This document shows, piece by piece, positions 1-6,000 of a DNA stretch of 9,567 nucleotides. The stretch covers positions 1 through 9,567 of the forward strand of contig DMLA01000071.1 of NCBI GenBank assembly GCA_003453555.1, given 5' to 3'. The notes under the pieces are model-generated. The model saw only the letters and a list, made by a program, of their open reading frames with translations. It had not been told where the DNA came from and did no database searches. Position 1 is the first letter of the stretch, and each line of letters starts with the position of its first letter. Position numbers and translations under genes: made by a program. Source of the stretch: Chloroflexota bacterium (GTDB lineage Bacteria; Chloroflexota; Anaerolineae; UBA7937).

Positions 1-2
1 GT

Positions 3-113
3 GGTTACCAGATTGAAGTCGTGGGTGTGCCTTCTGATACCGCCTGGAACCTAGGGATGCTGGGCGGTGACACACACATGCATCTAGATGTGGTCTTTCA
101 ATTGAGGCCCTGA
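3..113 (+). CDS. C-terminal fragment of an unrecognised protein (5' end outside window)
   Basis: A reading frame is open from the left edge to a TGA at 111-113 and gives the last 36 residues of a protein whose start lies outside the window. The tail alternates hydrophobic and polar residues (for example IEVVGV and LDVVFQLRP), which suggests beta strands, and contains a Gly/Asp/His-rich turn, GGDTHMH. I do not recognise the family from this piece. The stop is 29 bases before the start of the FBP aldolase/phosphatase gene on the same strand, so the two may be co-transcribed. The frame could be a chance open stretch, but its coding-like composition and the spacing to a ribosome binding site argue for a real gene end. 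Confidence 0.5.
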   Translation, partial: GYQIEVVGVPSDTAWNLGMLGGDTHMHLDVVFQLRP

Positions 114-125
114 ACTAATCTCTTT

Positions 126-139
126 AGGAAAGGAAGGAG
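126..139 (+). promoter_or_regulatory. Ribosome binding site deciding the fbp start
   Basis: The stretch 126-139 consists only of A and G (AGGAAAGGAAGGAG). It offers two Shine-Dalgarno-like cores: AGGAAAGG, which is farther from the start, and GGAAGGAG directly before ATG 140. The second ATG at 143 has better spacing from the nearer core, so the annotated start was moved there. The product differs by only one Met. Confidence 0.6.
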
Positions 140-142
140 ATG

Positions 143-1249
143 ATGAGCGACGAGATCACTTTGACCGTCATCAAAGCCGATGTGGGTGGCTATGTGGGCC
201 ACTCGTCTATGCATCCGGCCCTCATGGAAGAGGCCGAGGAGCGGTTGGAGAGCGCTAAGAGAGGAGGGCTCCTCGTCGATTTCCACGTCACCCGGGTGGG
301 GGATGACCTGGAACTGATCATGACCCACCGCAAGGGCATAGACAACGAGGAGATCCACCGGCTGGCTTGGGAGACCTTCGAGGAGTGCACCGCAGTAGCC
401 AGGGATCTCAAGCTGTACGGCGCAGGCCAAGACCTCCTCGCTGACGCCTTCTCGGGCACGGTGAAAGGGATGGGGCCTGGGGTGGCGGAGATGGAGTTCG
501 AGGAGCGGAAGGCGGAGACGGTACTGATCTTCATGGCCGATAAGACCTCCGCCGGGGCTTGGAACCTGCCCCTGAGTAAGATCTTCACCGATCCTTACAA
601 CACGGCGGGGTTGATCATCTCCCCCGATATGCATCAGGGGTTCAGGTTCGAGGTCCACGATGTCTTGGAGAACAAGAGGATATTCTTCGATTGTCCCCAG
701 GAACTCTACGACCTCTACGTCTTCATAGGGTCTCCCGGTCGATATAGCGTGAAAGCGGTCTATCACAAAGGAACAGGCGAGATCGCTGCCGTCTCCTCTA
801 CCACACGGTTAAGCCTCATCGCGGGGAGGTATGTGGGCAAAGATGACCCGGTCTGCGTCGTGCGCTGCCAGAGTCAGTTCCCGGCCGTGGGCGAGGTTCT
901 AGAGCCTTTCTGCCTGCCCTACACCGTCGAGGGGTGGATGCGCGGTTCCCATCACGGGCCTCTCATGCCCGTGGCTGTCCGAGAGAGCAACCCCTCTCGT
1001 TTCGATGGGCCGCCGCGGGTGGTAGCCTTGGGTTTCCAGTTGGCCAACGGGCTTCTCGTCGGCCCCCGGGATATGTTCGATGACCCCAGTTTCGACGAGG
1101 CGCGTCGCCTTTGTAACATCATCGCTGATTACCTGAGACGCCACGGCCCCTTCGAACCCCATCGCCTCCCCCTGGACGAGATGGAGTACACCACCATGCC
1201 CCAGGTGATGAAAAGGTTAGCCGGGCGGTTCGAGCCCCTGGAAGGCTAG
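143..1249 (+). CDS. fbp: Fructose-1,6-bisphosphate aldolase/phosphatase (class V, archaeal type)
   Basis: This bifunctional cytoplasmic enzyme condenses DHAP and glyceraldehyde-3-phosphate to FBP and then removes the 1-phosphate, making gluconeogenesis unidirectional. The 368-residue length fits the family. Numbering from the second ATG adds one for the first: visible family residues (numbered from ATG 140) include Asp14 and His21 in KADVGGYVGHSS, Asp55-Asp56, Gln97, Asp134-Lys135, the Tyr231/Lys234/Asp235/Asp236 cluster (GRYVGKDD, containing the Schiff-base lysine of the aldolase activity), FDGPPRVVALGFQ near 288-300, and Tyr350. All the Mg-binding and aldolase positions I can identify are intact. 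Tandem ATG codons at 140 and 143 are both possible; 143 is preferred because the purine-rich GGAAGGAG at 132-139 leaves almost no spacing to 140. The enzyme is typical of archaea and deep-branching thermophilic bacteria. Family assignment is firm; activity is inferred. Confidence 0.93.
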   Translation: MSDEITLTVIKADVGGYVGHSSMHPALMEEAEERLESAKRGGLLVDFHVTRVGDDLELIMTHRKGIDNEEIHRLAWETFEECTAVARDLKLYGAGQDLLADAFSGTVKGMGPGVAEMEFEERKAETVLIFMADKTSAGAWNLPLSKIFTDPYNTAGLIISPDMHQGFRFEVHDVLENKRIFFDCPQELYDLYVFIGSPGRYSVKAVYHKGTGEIAAVSSTTRLSLIAGRYVGKDDPVCVVRCQSQFPAVGEVLEPFCLPYTVEGWMRGSHHGPLMPVAVRESNPSRFDGPPRVVALGFQLANGLLVGPRDMFDDPSFDEARRLCNIIADYLRRHGPFEPHRLPLDEMEYTTMPQVMKRLAGRFEPLEG

Positions 1250-1274
1250 AGGAAGGGGCAGAAGTCGATACTAT

Positions 1275-1300
1275 AGGGGACGGGGTTGGCCTCGTCCCCT
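1275..1300 (+). terminator. GC-rich hairpin after fbp (possible terminator or leader structure)
   Basis: AGGGGACG at 1275-1282 pairs perfectly with CGTCCCCT at 1293-1300. The stem can continue inward by a G-T and two G-C pairs to a TTGG loop. No T-run follows (the next bases are acttgcaaaa), so it is not a canonical intrinsic terminator. It sits in the 53-base gap between fbp and the PrsW gene and ends two bases before the PrsW gene's TTG start, so it may instead mask that start or stabilise the upstream mRNA end. Confidence 0.4.
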
Positions 1301-1302
1301 AC

Positions 1303-2418
1303 TTGCAAAAGATGTATAAAAGGCTAGCGGTGACCCTGTTTGGGCTGTTCTTGCTCCTCTTGGGGTTGGGCTTTTTGGGGGCCTATCTTATCTTACCCTT
1401 CCTCTATAGGGGTATCAATCTCTTGGAGGTGAGCCTAGCCTTGGCATCGTTGGCGGCCTTGCCGCTCGGGTTCGGCTTGGCTCTGACCTACCAGGGGCTT
1501 GGAGCCCTCCTGGGCCACCCCTCGAGAAGGTTTTTGCCCCCTCCTGCTCGACTTATGGCTCTAGGTTTCCTTCTGGCCTTGGCGAGCGGGGAGATCGTTT
1601 TGCTCTTTTGCCCTCCCCGGCTGGCTTCCTTCCTTTTTCCTCCCCTTCACATATTAGCCTCCGCTTTGCCTGCCGGGGCTGTGGTGGCCTTCGTTGGCCG
1701 GCGGATGGCCTCTGACTCCACCTGGCGAGCCATCACCTTGCAGGCCTCCCACGGAGCGCTTCTCTCGCCCTTCTTGGCCTTCGGCCTGGAGCTCTTCACC
1801 CTTCTTTTCCTCCTGGGGGCCGTTCTCCTCTTCAGGCCGGATAGAGGAGCGGGGCTTGACTGGTTGGAGGATCCAGTTAGCCTCTCTCGCCTGATCCTCT
1901 CTCCTCCGGTTCTCATGGCCGGGGGAGTGATCTTTGTGATCGTCGCGCCCTTTCTGGAGGAGTTCATCAAATCTTTGGGGGTTCCCCTTTTGGGGCTTCA
2001 AAAGAGAGGCGACGCCTTCCTATGGGGGGTGACCTGCGGGGCTGGATTTTCGGCTCTGGAGGGACTCATCAACGGAGGGGTGGCTCTGGAGGGGTGGTGG
2101 CTAGTGATGCTCTTCCGCTGGGGGGCCACCCTGATGCATGCTCTGGCTAGCGGGCTCATGGGGCTGGGATGGTATGGCTTCCTTGCTCGGAGGCGACCTT
2201 GGCAGTTGTTGGGAGCCTACGGAGCCAGCGTGGGGGTTCATGCCCTCTGGAACAGCGCAGCCATGGCTCTCATCGCCCTCTCTTCCTTAGCCCTGATTAG
2301 CCTGGAGGACCCCCTGGCTCTGGTGGGAGTGGGGATGGGGGCTCTGGTAACGCTTCTCTTCATGCTGGTTCTCACTGTGGCCATGAGTTGGTGCTTATTA
2401 TATCTGGCGAGGAGATGA
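1303..2418 (+). CDS. PrsW-family intramembrane metalloprotease
   Basis: This polytopic membrane protein of up to 371 residues has about nine or ten hydrophobic segments. It carries the PrsW/CPBP-type motif set: Glu219-Glu220-x-x-Lys223 (EEFIK), Phe249-x-x-x-Glu253 (FSALE), His279 in HALASG and His313 with Asn317 (HALWN). In this superfamily these residues sit inside the membrane and form the metal and catalytic centre; PrsW itself cuts an anti-sigma factor in Bacillus. The substrate here is unknown, and no anti-sigma gene is visible. The N-terminal half (residues 1-200) is a less conserved array of membrane segments. The start is uncertain: TTG 1303, ATG 1312, or GTG 1330 preceded by AAAAGG. 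None has a strong ribosome binding site. The stop TGA overlaps the next gene's ATG (ATGA), implying translational coupling with an MFS transporter. Confidence 0.8.
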   Translation: MQKMYKRLAVTLFGLFLLLLGLGFLGAYLILPFLYRGINLLEVSLALASLAALPLGFGLALTYQGLGALLGHPSRRFLPPPARLMALGFLLALASGEIVLLFCPPRLASFLFPPLHILASALPAGAVVAFVGRRMASDSTWRAITLQASHGALLSPFLAFGLELFTLLFLLGAVLLFRPDRGAGLDWLEDPVSLSRLILSPPVLMAGGVIFVIVAPFLEEFIKSLGVPLLGLQKRGDAFLWGVTCGAGFSALEGLINGGVALEGWWLVMLFRWGATLMHALASGLMGLGWYGFLARRRPWQLLGAYGASVGVHALWNSAAMALIALSSLALISLEDPLALVGVGMGALVTLLFMLVLTVAMSWCLLYLARR

Positions 2419-3641
2419 CAAGAGTGAAGGTGCGCCGGCGACCCAATGTGATACCTTTGAGTTTGGCTGCCTTCTTCAACGACACCGGTTCCGATATGCT
2501 CTTCGCTTTCTACCCCCTCTTTCTGGTGATGATCCTGGGGGTTACAGATATGAAGGTACTGGGTTTCATAGAGAGCCTGGCTCTTCTCGCCGGGCTGCTA
2601 CTCCGGCCTCTGGCGGGGCGAATAGCGGACCTCAGGGGGAGGATAGGCTTCATCTGGGGAGGGTATATCTGTCTTGCCCTCTCCAGGGTGGGGCAGGGGT
2701 TGGCCCGCTCCTGGTGGCATCTTGTACCCCCCAAGATGCTCTATGAGATAGGCCGGGGGGTGCGCAACCCGCCCCGGGAGGCGCTTCTAGCCGAATCGGT
2801 CCCTCAGGAGGAGAGAGGCTTGGCCTTCGGGATCCTCAAATCGATGGACACCGCGGGAGCGATTCTGGGGCCGCTCTTGGGCCTAGGGATTTTCGCTCTT
2901 CTTCGAGGCTATCTCCCCTTGGAAAGTGTCTATCGAGCCATCTTCTTCTTCGCTGCTTTGCCTACCTTGGTGAGCATCTGGCTCACCTCCACACGACTAC
3001 GAGAGATTGGGCCAGTCGAGGCAGAGGGACGGGGGGGAGGAGAGATCTCATTAGTGAGCAATGCCTTCCGGAGTCGGGCCCTCTTCCTTTTCACGGCCAT
3101 CAGTTGCCTCTTCTCCCTGTGGGCGGTGACGGAGAACTTCATGCTGGTGAGTGGGGCCCGGGTTTTGGGAGTGAAGGCCGGCCAGATTGAAGCGGTAGTG
3201 CTCCTCTACTGGTTCATCAATGTCACCTTTGCGCCCACGGCGCTAGTGGCTGGCCGCCTCTCAGATCGCTTGGGGCGCAAGCCTTTCATCGCCTTGGGTT
3301 TCCTGGTGCTGGGGGCTCTCACTGCGCTCTTCGCTTGGGCTCGAACTTTTTGGCAAGTGGGGCTCCTCTTCGCCGCCCATGGGGTCTATCAAGGGTTGCT
3401 TTCACCCTCCCAGACGGCTTTGGTGGCCGACTTGGCTCCCCCCGCTCATCGAGCCCAGGCCCTGGGAACCTATTCCATGTGGGTGGGTCTCTTCGCCATC
3501 CCCGCTCCCTTCATCTTCGGATGGTTATGGGATTCCTGGGGACGCCCCTTCGCTTTTCTAGTCAGCGGGGCCTTCGTGGCCGTAAGCGCTATACTTATGC
3601 TCTTTCTGGTGCGTCCGGAGAAAAGCGCGCAGTCTAGTTAA
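2415..3641 (+). CDS. Major facilitator superfamily transporter (12 TM)
   Basis: This 408-residue inner-membrane transporter has a basic N-terminus (MTRVKVRRRP). The MFS motif A appears in both halves: G68-RIAD72-LRGR after TM2 and G280-RLSD284-RLGRK after TM8, marking the internal duplication. A conserved stretch at about 114-150 (RGVRNPPREALLAES, then ERGLAFGILKSMDTAGAILGP) resembles a bacterial MFS_1 subgroup with Arg- and Asp-bearing TM4/TM5. The substrate cannot be read from the sequence. The frame is open upstream to a TTG at 2388. ATG 2415 was chosen because it overlaps the upstream stop as ATGA; GAGGAG at 2409-2414 touches that ATG directly, so GTG 2424 is an alternative with normal spacing. 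The arrangement suggests expression by coupling from the PrsW gene. Confidence 0.85.
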   Translation: MTRVKVRRRPNVIPLSLAAFFNDTGSDMLFAFYPLFLVMILGVTDMKVLGFIESLALLAGLLLRPLAGRIADLRGRIGFIWGGYICLALSRVGQGLARSWWHLVPPKMLYEIGRGVRNPPREALLAESVPQEERGLAFGILKSMDTAGAILGPLLGLGIFALLRGYLPLESVYRAIFFFAALPTLVSIWLTSTRLREIGPVEAEGRGGGEISLVSNAFRSRALFLFTAISCLFSLWAVTENFMLVSGARVLGVKAGQIEAVVLLYWFINVTFAPTALVAGRLSDRLGRKPFIALGFLVLGALTALFAWARTFWQVGLLFAAHGVYQGLLSPSQTALVADLAPPAHRAQALGTYSMWVGLFAIPAPFIFGWLWDSWGRPFAFLVSGAFVAVSAILMLFLVRPEKSAQSS

Positions 3642-3884
3642 ATGTTCTGGATCATCTTAGGTACAGCGATACTCTTCATTGCGACTTGACGCACTCTCAG
3701 GCTGGGGCTCATTACTATACGCCACCGGCTTCCTACAAAAGGGAACCAACGGCAGCCGCTATGAGCCTAATGGAGTTACAAGGTCTGGTGAAGGAGAGCC
3801 TGGGCGGGTCATGGCCTGGCGGTGGACAGCGAAAAGGAAGCGGTCTGGGCCCAGGCCTATGAGTTCATAATCCGGCATACGTAG
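3642..3884 (+). pseudogene. Possible broken small ORF in the inter-MFS gap
   Basis: The 255-base gap between the two MFS genes has no intact convincing gene. One frame is open from about 3638 to a TGA at 3860-3862 and includes ATG 3762 (MSLMELQGLVKESLGG). A second frame reads GHGLAVDSEKEAVWAQAYEFIIRHT and stops with TAG at 3882-3884, just before the next gene's ribosome binding site. Removing one G from the GGG run at 3809-3811 would join the two into a plausible helical 40-residue tail. A separate mini-frame at 3642-3689 (MFWIILGTAILFIAT) looks like a membrane segment and then stops. This could be gene decay, a sequencing indel or chance. I do not recognise any family, and the 63-residue frame at 3679-3870 does not look like a protein. 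Confidence 0.3.
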
Positions 3885-3886
3885 AA

Positions 3887-3892
3887 AGGAGG
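3887..3892 (+). promoter_or_regulatory. Strong ribosome binding site of the second MFS gene
   Basis: AGGAGG at 3887-3892 lies four bases before ATG 3897. It is the clearest Shine-Dalgarno on the plus strand of the window. It suggests that this gene is translated independently rather than by coupling, in contrast to the first MFS gene. Confidence 0.7.
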
Positions 3893-3896
3893 GACA

Positions 3897-5324
3897 ATGC
3901 GCAGGCTGCGAGCCATAGATTACATCACCGTTAACATCTACTGGCTGGGGCTTAACTTCGTCACCGGGAGCCTGACCCCTATCATCTTGCCCTATATGGT
4001 GCAGCAGTTCGTGCCCGAAGCCTTGAAAAACACCTACTATGGGGGGCTGCGCACCGCGGGCCTCATCGTGGCTATCCTGGTACAGCCCTTGGCCGGGATG
4101 CTCAGCGACCGCTCCACCCTGCGCTGGGGTCGGCGGCGGCCTTTCATCTTCTTGGGTACCATCTTAGATCTGGTTTTCCTGAGCCTCGTCGCCCTGTCGG
4201 GCAATTACTGGATGCTCTTCATAGCCGTGCTTTTCTTGCAATTCTCATCTAACATCGCCCATGGCGCTTTACAGGGCTTGATTCCCGACCTGGTTCCCGA
4301 GGGGCAACGGGGGAGAGCCTCGGGGGTTAAGGCGGTGATGGAGTTGTTGCCCGTGGTCTTGTTGCCTCTTTTGGGCATCGGGGTGCTGGTGGATCAGGGA
4401 CGGATATGGGCTGCCGTCTTGGTGGTCATGATCGCTTTATTCATGGCCATGCTGCTCACTATGACAGTGCGTGAGGAGCCCCTGCAGGAGGGGCCAGAGA
4501 TGCCCATCAAGCCACGCGTGGCGCGCATTGTGCTTCTGACCTTGATCTTCGTGGTAGCCACCAGCGTGTTCGGAGGGCTAGTGGGCTTCGTGGGCCGCTT
4601 ACTGATGGGGAGCGGAGTCGTACAACTGGTGGCGGTAGGCTTGGCTGGGCTGGTGGCCATGGCCGGAGCGATCATAGTGGGCGTTTGGCTGAGCGCCCGG
4701 GTGGGCATCGGAGAGGGGGTGGAGCACCATTCCTCTTTCGTCTGGTGGGTGGTCAACCGCTTGCTCTTTTTTGCGGCGGCGACCTCCATCCAAGGGTTCG
4801 CTCAATACTTCTTACAAGATGTGCTTAAGGTCCCCAACCCCGCTCAAGCCACCACCGTCCTGATGGCGGTGTTGGGGGTATTCATCGTCACTGCTGCGCT
4901 GGGTGGCGGCTTCCTAGCCGACCGCTTCGGCCGTAAGCGGCTCCTGATCTTGACCGGGGTAGTCGCCGGGGCGGGCACTTTCCTGCTCCTCTTTTCAGTG
5001 AATCTCTTGATGGTCTACCTCAGCGGCTTTTTCATCGGGGTGGCCGCGGGGGTCTTCGTGACCACCAACTGGGCGCTGGGGACCGATTTGGTGCCGCCCG
5101 AGGAGGCAGGGCGCTATCTGGGCATCTCCAACCTGGCCGGAGCGGGGGCGGGGGTGGTGGGAGCGGGCATCGGCGGTCCCCTGGCTGACTTTTTCAACAT
5201 GAGCAGCCCAGGGCTGGGCTATTTGGTGGTCTTCGCCATCTACGGCGTTTCCTTTCTCCTCTCTTCGGTGACGCTGCTCAAGGTGCGAGAGCCGAGAGAG
5301 GCCGCCTTGGCTGTAGCGGGGTGA
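3897..5324 (+). CDS. MFS transporter, SLC45/sucrose-transporter-like, probably 14 TM
   Basis: This 475-residue membrane transporter carries a motif A of the form G67-MLSD71 followed by RWGRRRPFI (76-84). That pattern is characteristic of SLC45/plant sucrose and related glycoside-cation symporter-like MFS proteins. NIAHGALQGLIPDLVPEGQRG (119-139) after TM4 fits the same group. The second half has another motif A, G337-GFLAD342-RFGRKR. Two extra hydrophobic segments (about 211-230 and 241-268) lie between the halves, giving roughly 14 TMs instead of 12. A sugar or glycoside substrate is only an inference from the motif; bacterial members are poorly characterised. The start is supported by a strong ribosome binding site. 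It is not closely similar to the neighbouring MFS protein at 2415-3641, so this is not a tandem duplication. Confidence 0.85.
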   Translation: MRRLRAIDYITVNIYWLGLNFVTGSLTPIILPYMVQQFVPEALKNTYYGGLRTAGLIVAILVQPLAGMLSDRSTLRWGRRRPFIFLGTILDLVFLSLVALSGNYWMLFIAVLFLQFSSNIAHGALQGLIPDLVPEGQRGRASGVKAVMELLPVVLLPLLGIGVLVDQGRIWAAVLVVMIALFMAMLLTMTVREEPLQEGPEMPIKPRVARIVLLTLIFVVATSVFGGLVGFVGRLLMGSGVVQLVAVGLAGLVAMAGAIIVGVWLSARVGIGEGVEHHSSFVWWVVNRLLFFAAATSIQGFAQYFLQDVLKVPNPAQATTVLMAVLGVFIVTAALGGGFLADRFGRKRLLILTGVVAGAGTFLLLFSVNLLMVYLSGFFIGVAAGVFVTTNWALGTDLVPPEEAGRYLGISNLAGAGAGVVGAGIGGPLADFFNMSSPGLGYLVVFAIYGVSFLLSSVTLLKVREPREAALAVAG

Positions 5325-5332
5325 GGCACCCC
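5318..5332. terminator. Small hairpin at the convergent gene junction
   Basis: GGGGTG at 5318-5323 pairs perfectly with CACCCC at 5327-5332 around a 3-base AGG loop. The structure covers the TGA of the plus-strand MFS gene and touches the TAG of the minus-strand lemA. No T-run follows on either strand, so function as a two-way terminator is only a suggestion from position. Confidence 0.3.
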
Positions 5333-5925
5333 TACTCGAACTCTACTTGCGGAGCCTCCTCTGCCCCGGGAACGGCCTGGAAGAAGACATGGGGCTCAAA
5401 TCCGAAGGCTCTGGCTAGAAGGTTACCTGGGAAGAGGCGGATAGTCCTATTGTATTCGCGTACCCTATCGTTGTAGGCTCTCCGGGAACCGCGCACCTCG
5501 TTCTCTATCTCCTGCAGTTGCTGCTGCAGTTGCAGGAACGATTGGTAGGCTTGCAGTTCTGGGTTATCCTCAGCCAGAGCTAAGAGTCTACTTAGGGCCG
5601 TTTCGAACTTGTTGGCCGCCACAGCCTGCTCATCGGTGGGGGCGTCCCGGTCGATGGCCCCTGCCAATTTGGCCCTAGCCTCCGCCAAGGTATTGAAAAC
5701 CTCCTCCTCATGCACCCCGGCTTCCTCTACCACGGCCACCAGGTTAGGCACCAAATCCATCCGTCGCTGCAGTTCGACCTGCACATTGGCCCAGGCGTTA
5801 TCTACTTGGGTATCTAGGGTGATCACCTGGTTGTAGAAGGTCCAGGGGAAGACCACCGCCGCGCAAAGCACGATGGCCAGAAGGATTAGCACCCCCACGC
5901 CCACTACGCAGCCTAATCTATCCAA
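5332..5925 (-). CDS. lemA: LemA family protein
   Basis: This 197-residue protein is close to the usual LemA length. It has one N-terminal membrane anchor (about residues 5-29) followed by an extracytoplasmic or periplasm-facing helical domain. The family hallmark is clear: YNQVITLDTQVDNAWANVQV followed by ELQRRMDLVPNLV (31-63). Later landmarks are NPELQAYQSFLQLQQQLQEIENEV (a Gln-rich coiled-coil-like helix, about 120-143), RRAYNDRVREYN and the FPGNLLARAFGF tail near 164-175. The start is TTG at 5925, decided by an excellent ribosome binding site. LemA proteins are widespread, but their molecular role is not settled. They often accompany membrane or TPM-domain proteins; here the neighbour is an ABC permease fusion. 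The gene is 71 bases from that gene's stop and may have its own promoter. Confidence 0.93.
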   Translation of the reverse strand: MDRLGCVVGVGVLILLAIVLCAAVVFPWTFYNQVITLDTQVDNAWANVQVELQRRMDLVPNLVAVVEEAGVHEEEVFNTLAEARAKLAGAIDRDAPTDEQAVAANKFETALSRLLALAEDNPELQAYQSFLQLQQQLQEIENEVRGSRRAYNDRVREYNRTIRLFPGNLLARAFGFEPHVFFQAVPGAEEAPQVEFE

Positions 5926-5931
5926 TTTTCT

Positions 5932-5938
5932 CCTCCTT
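5932..5938 (-). promoter_or_regulatory. Ribosome binding site setting the TTG start of lemA
   Basis: On the minus strand AAGGAGG (5938 down to 5932) lies six bases before TTG 5925, which is ideal spacing. It is the main reason for accepting a rare TTG start. Confidence 0.75.
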
Positions 5939-5939
5939 G

Positions 5940-5957
5940 AAATCGTTTCCTCGATTT
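5940..5957. repeat. Inverted repeat in the lemA leader
   Basis: AAATCG at 5940-5945 and CGATTT at 5952-5957 form a 6-bp inverted repeat with a 6-base spacer, just upstream of the lemA ribosome binding site. It could be an operator half-site pair or a weak mRNA hairpin. It is AT-rich and short, so chance is possible. Confidence 0.25.
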
Positions 5958-5971
5958 TGTGAGACTACTCG

Positions 5972-6000
5972 ATTATGCAGAGATTTGCAAGGCCGGTCAC
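5972..6000 (-). promoter_or_regulatory. Candidate sigma-70-type promoter for lemA
   Basis: On the minus strand GTGACC (6000-5995) matches four of six -35 bases. After exactly 17 bases comes CATAAT (5977-5972), which matches five of six -10 bases. It overlaps the stop codon of the upstream permease fusion gene and would start transcription near 5965. This would let lemA be expressed separately from the permeases. The call rests on consensus matching only. Confidence 0.4.

Noticed and set aside
13..40. Possible promoter TTGAAG with TGATAC upstream of fbp
   Set aside because: The -10 element matches poorly and lies inside the coding tail of the upstream gene. Co-transcription from upstream is at least as likely.
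98..766. Long minus-strand frame opposite fbp
   Set aside because: It is antisense to a well-conserved enzyme gene, has low-complexity composition and no recognisable domain. It is a shadow of GC-rich coding sequence.
3686..3720. Possible promoter with TTGACG and a TACTAT element before the second MFS gene
   Set aside because: The -35-like hexamer is good, but the spacer to TACTAT is 21 bases, too long for a normal sigma-70 promoter, and no better -10 lies at 16-18 bases.
3845..3854. Perfect 10-base palindrome CTGGGCCCAG
   Set aside because: It is short, GC-rich, isolated and not positioned like an operator or terminator. It is expected by chance in such sequence.
3679..3870. 63-residue plus-strand frame between the MFS genes
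   Set aside because: There is no ribosome binding site at its ATT start and the composition looks random. The neighbouring frames give more protein-like pieces.
2415..5324. Tandem duplication of MFS transporters
   Set aside because: Apart from general MFS motif A, the two proteins differ in length, helix number and signature motifs, so they belong to different subfamilies.
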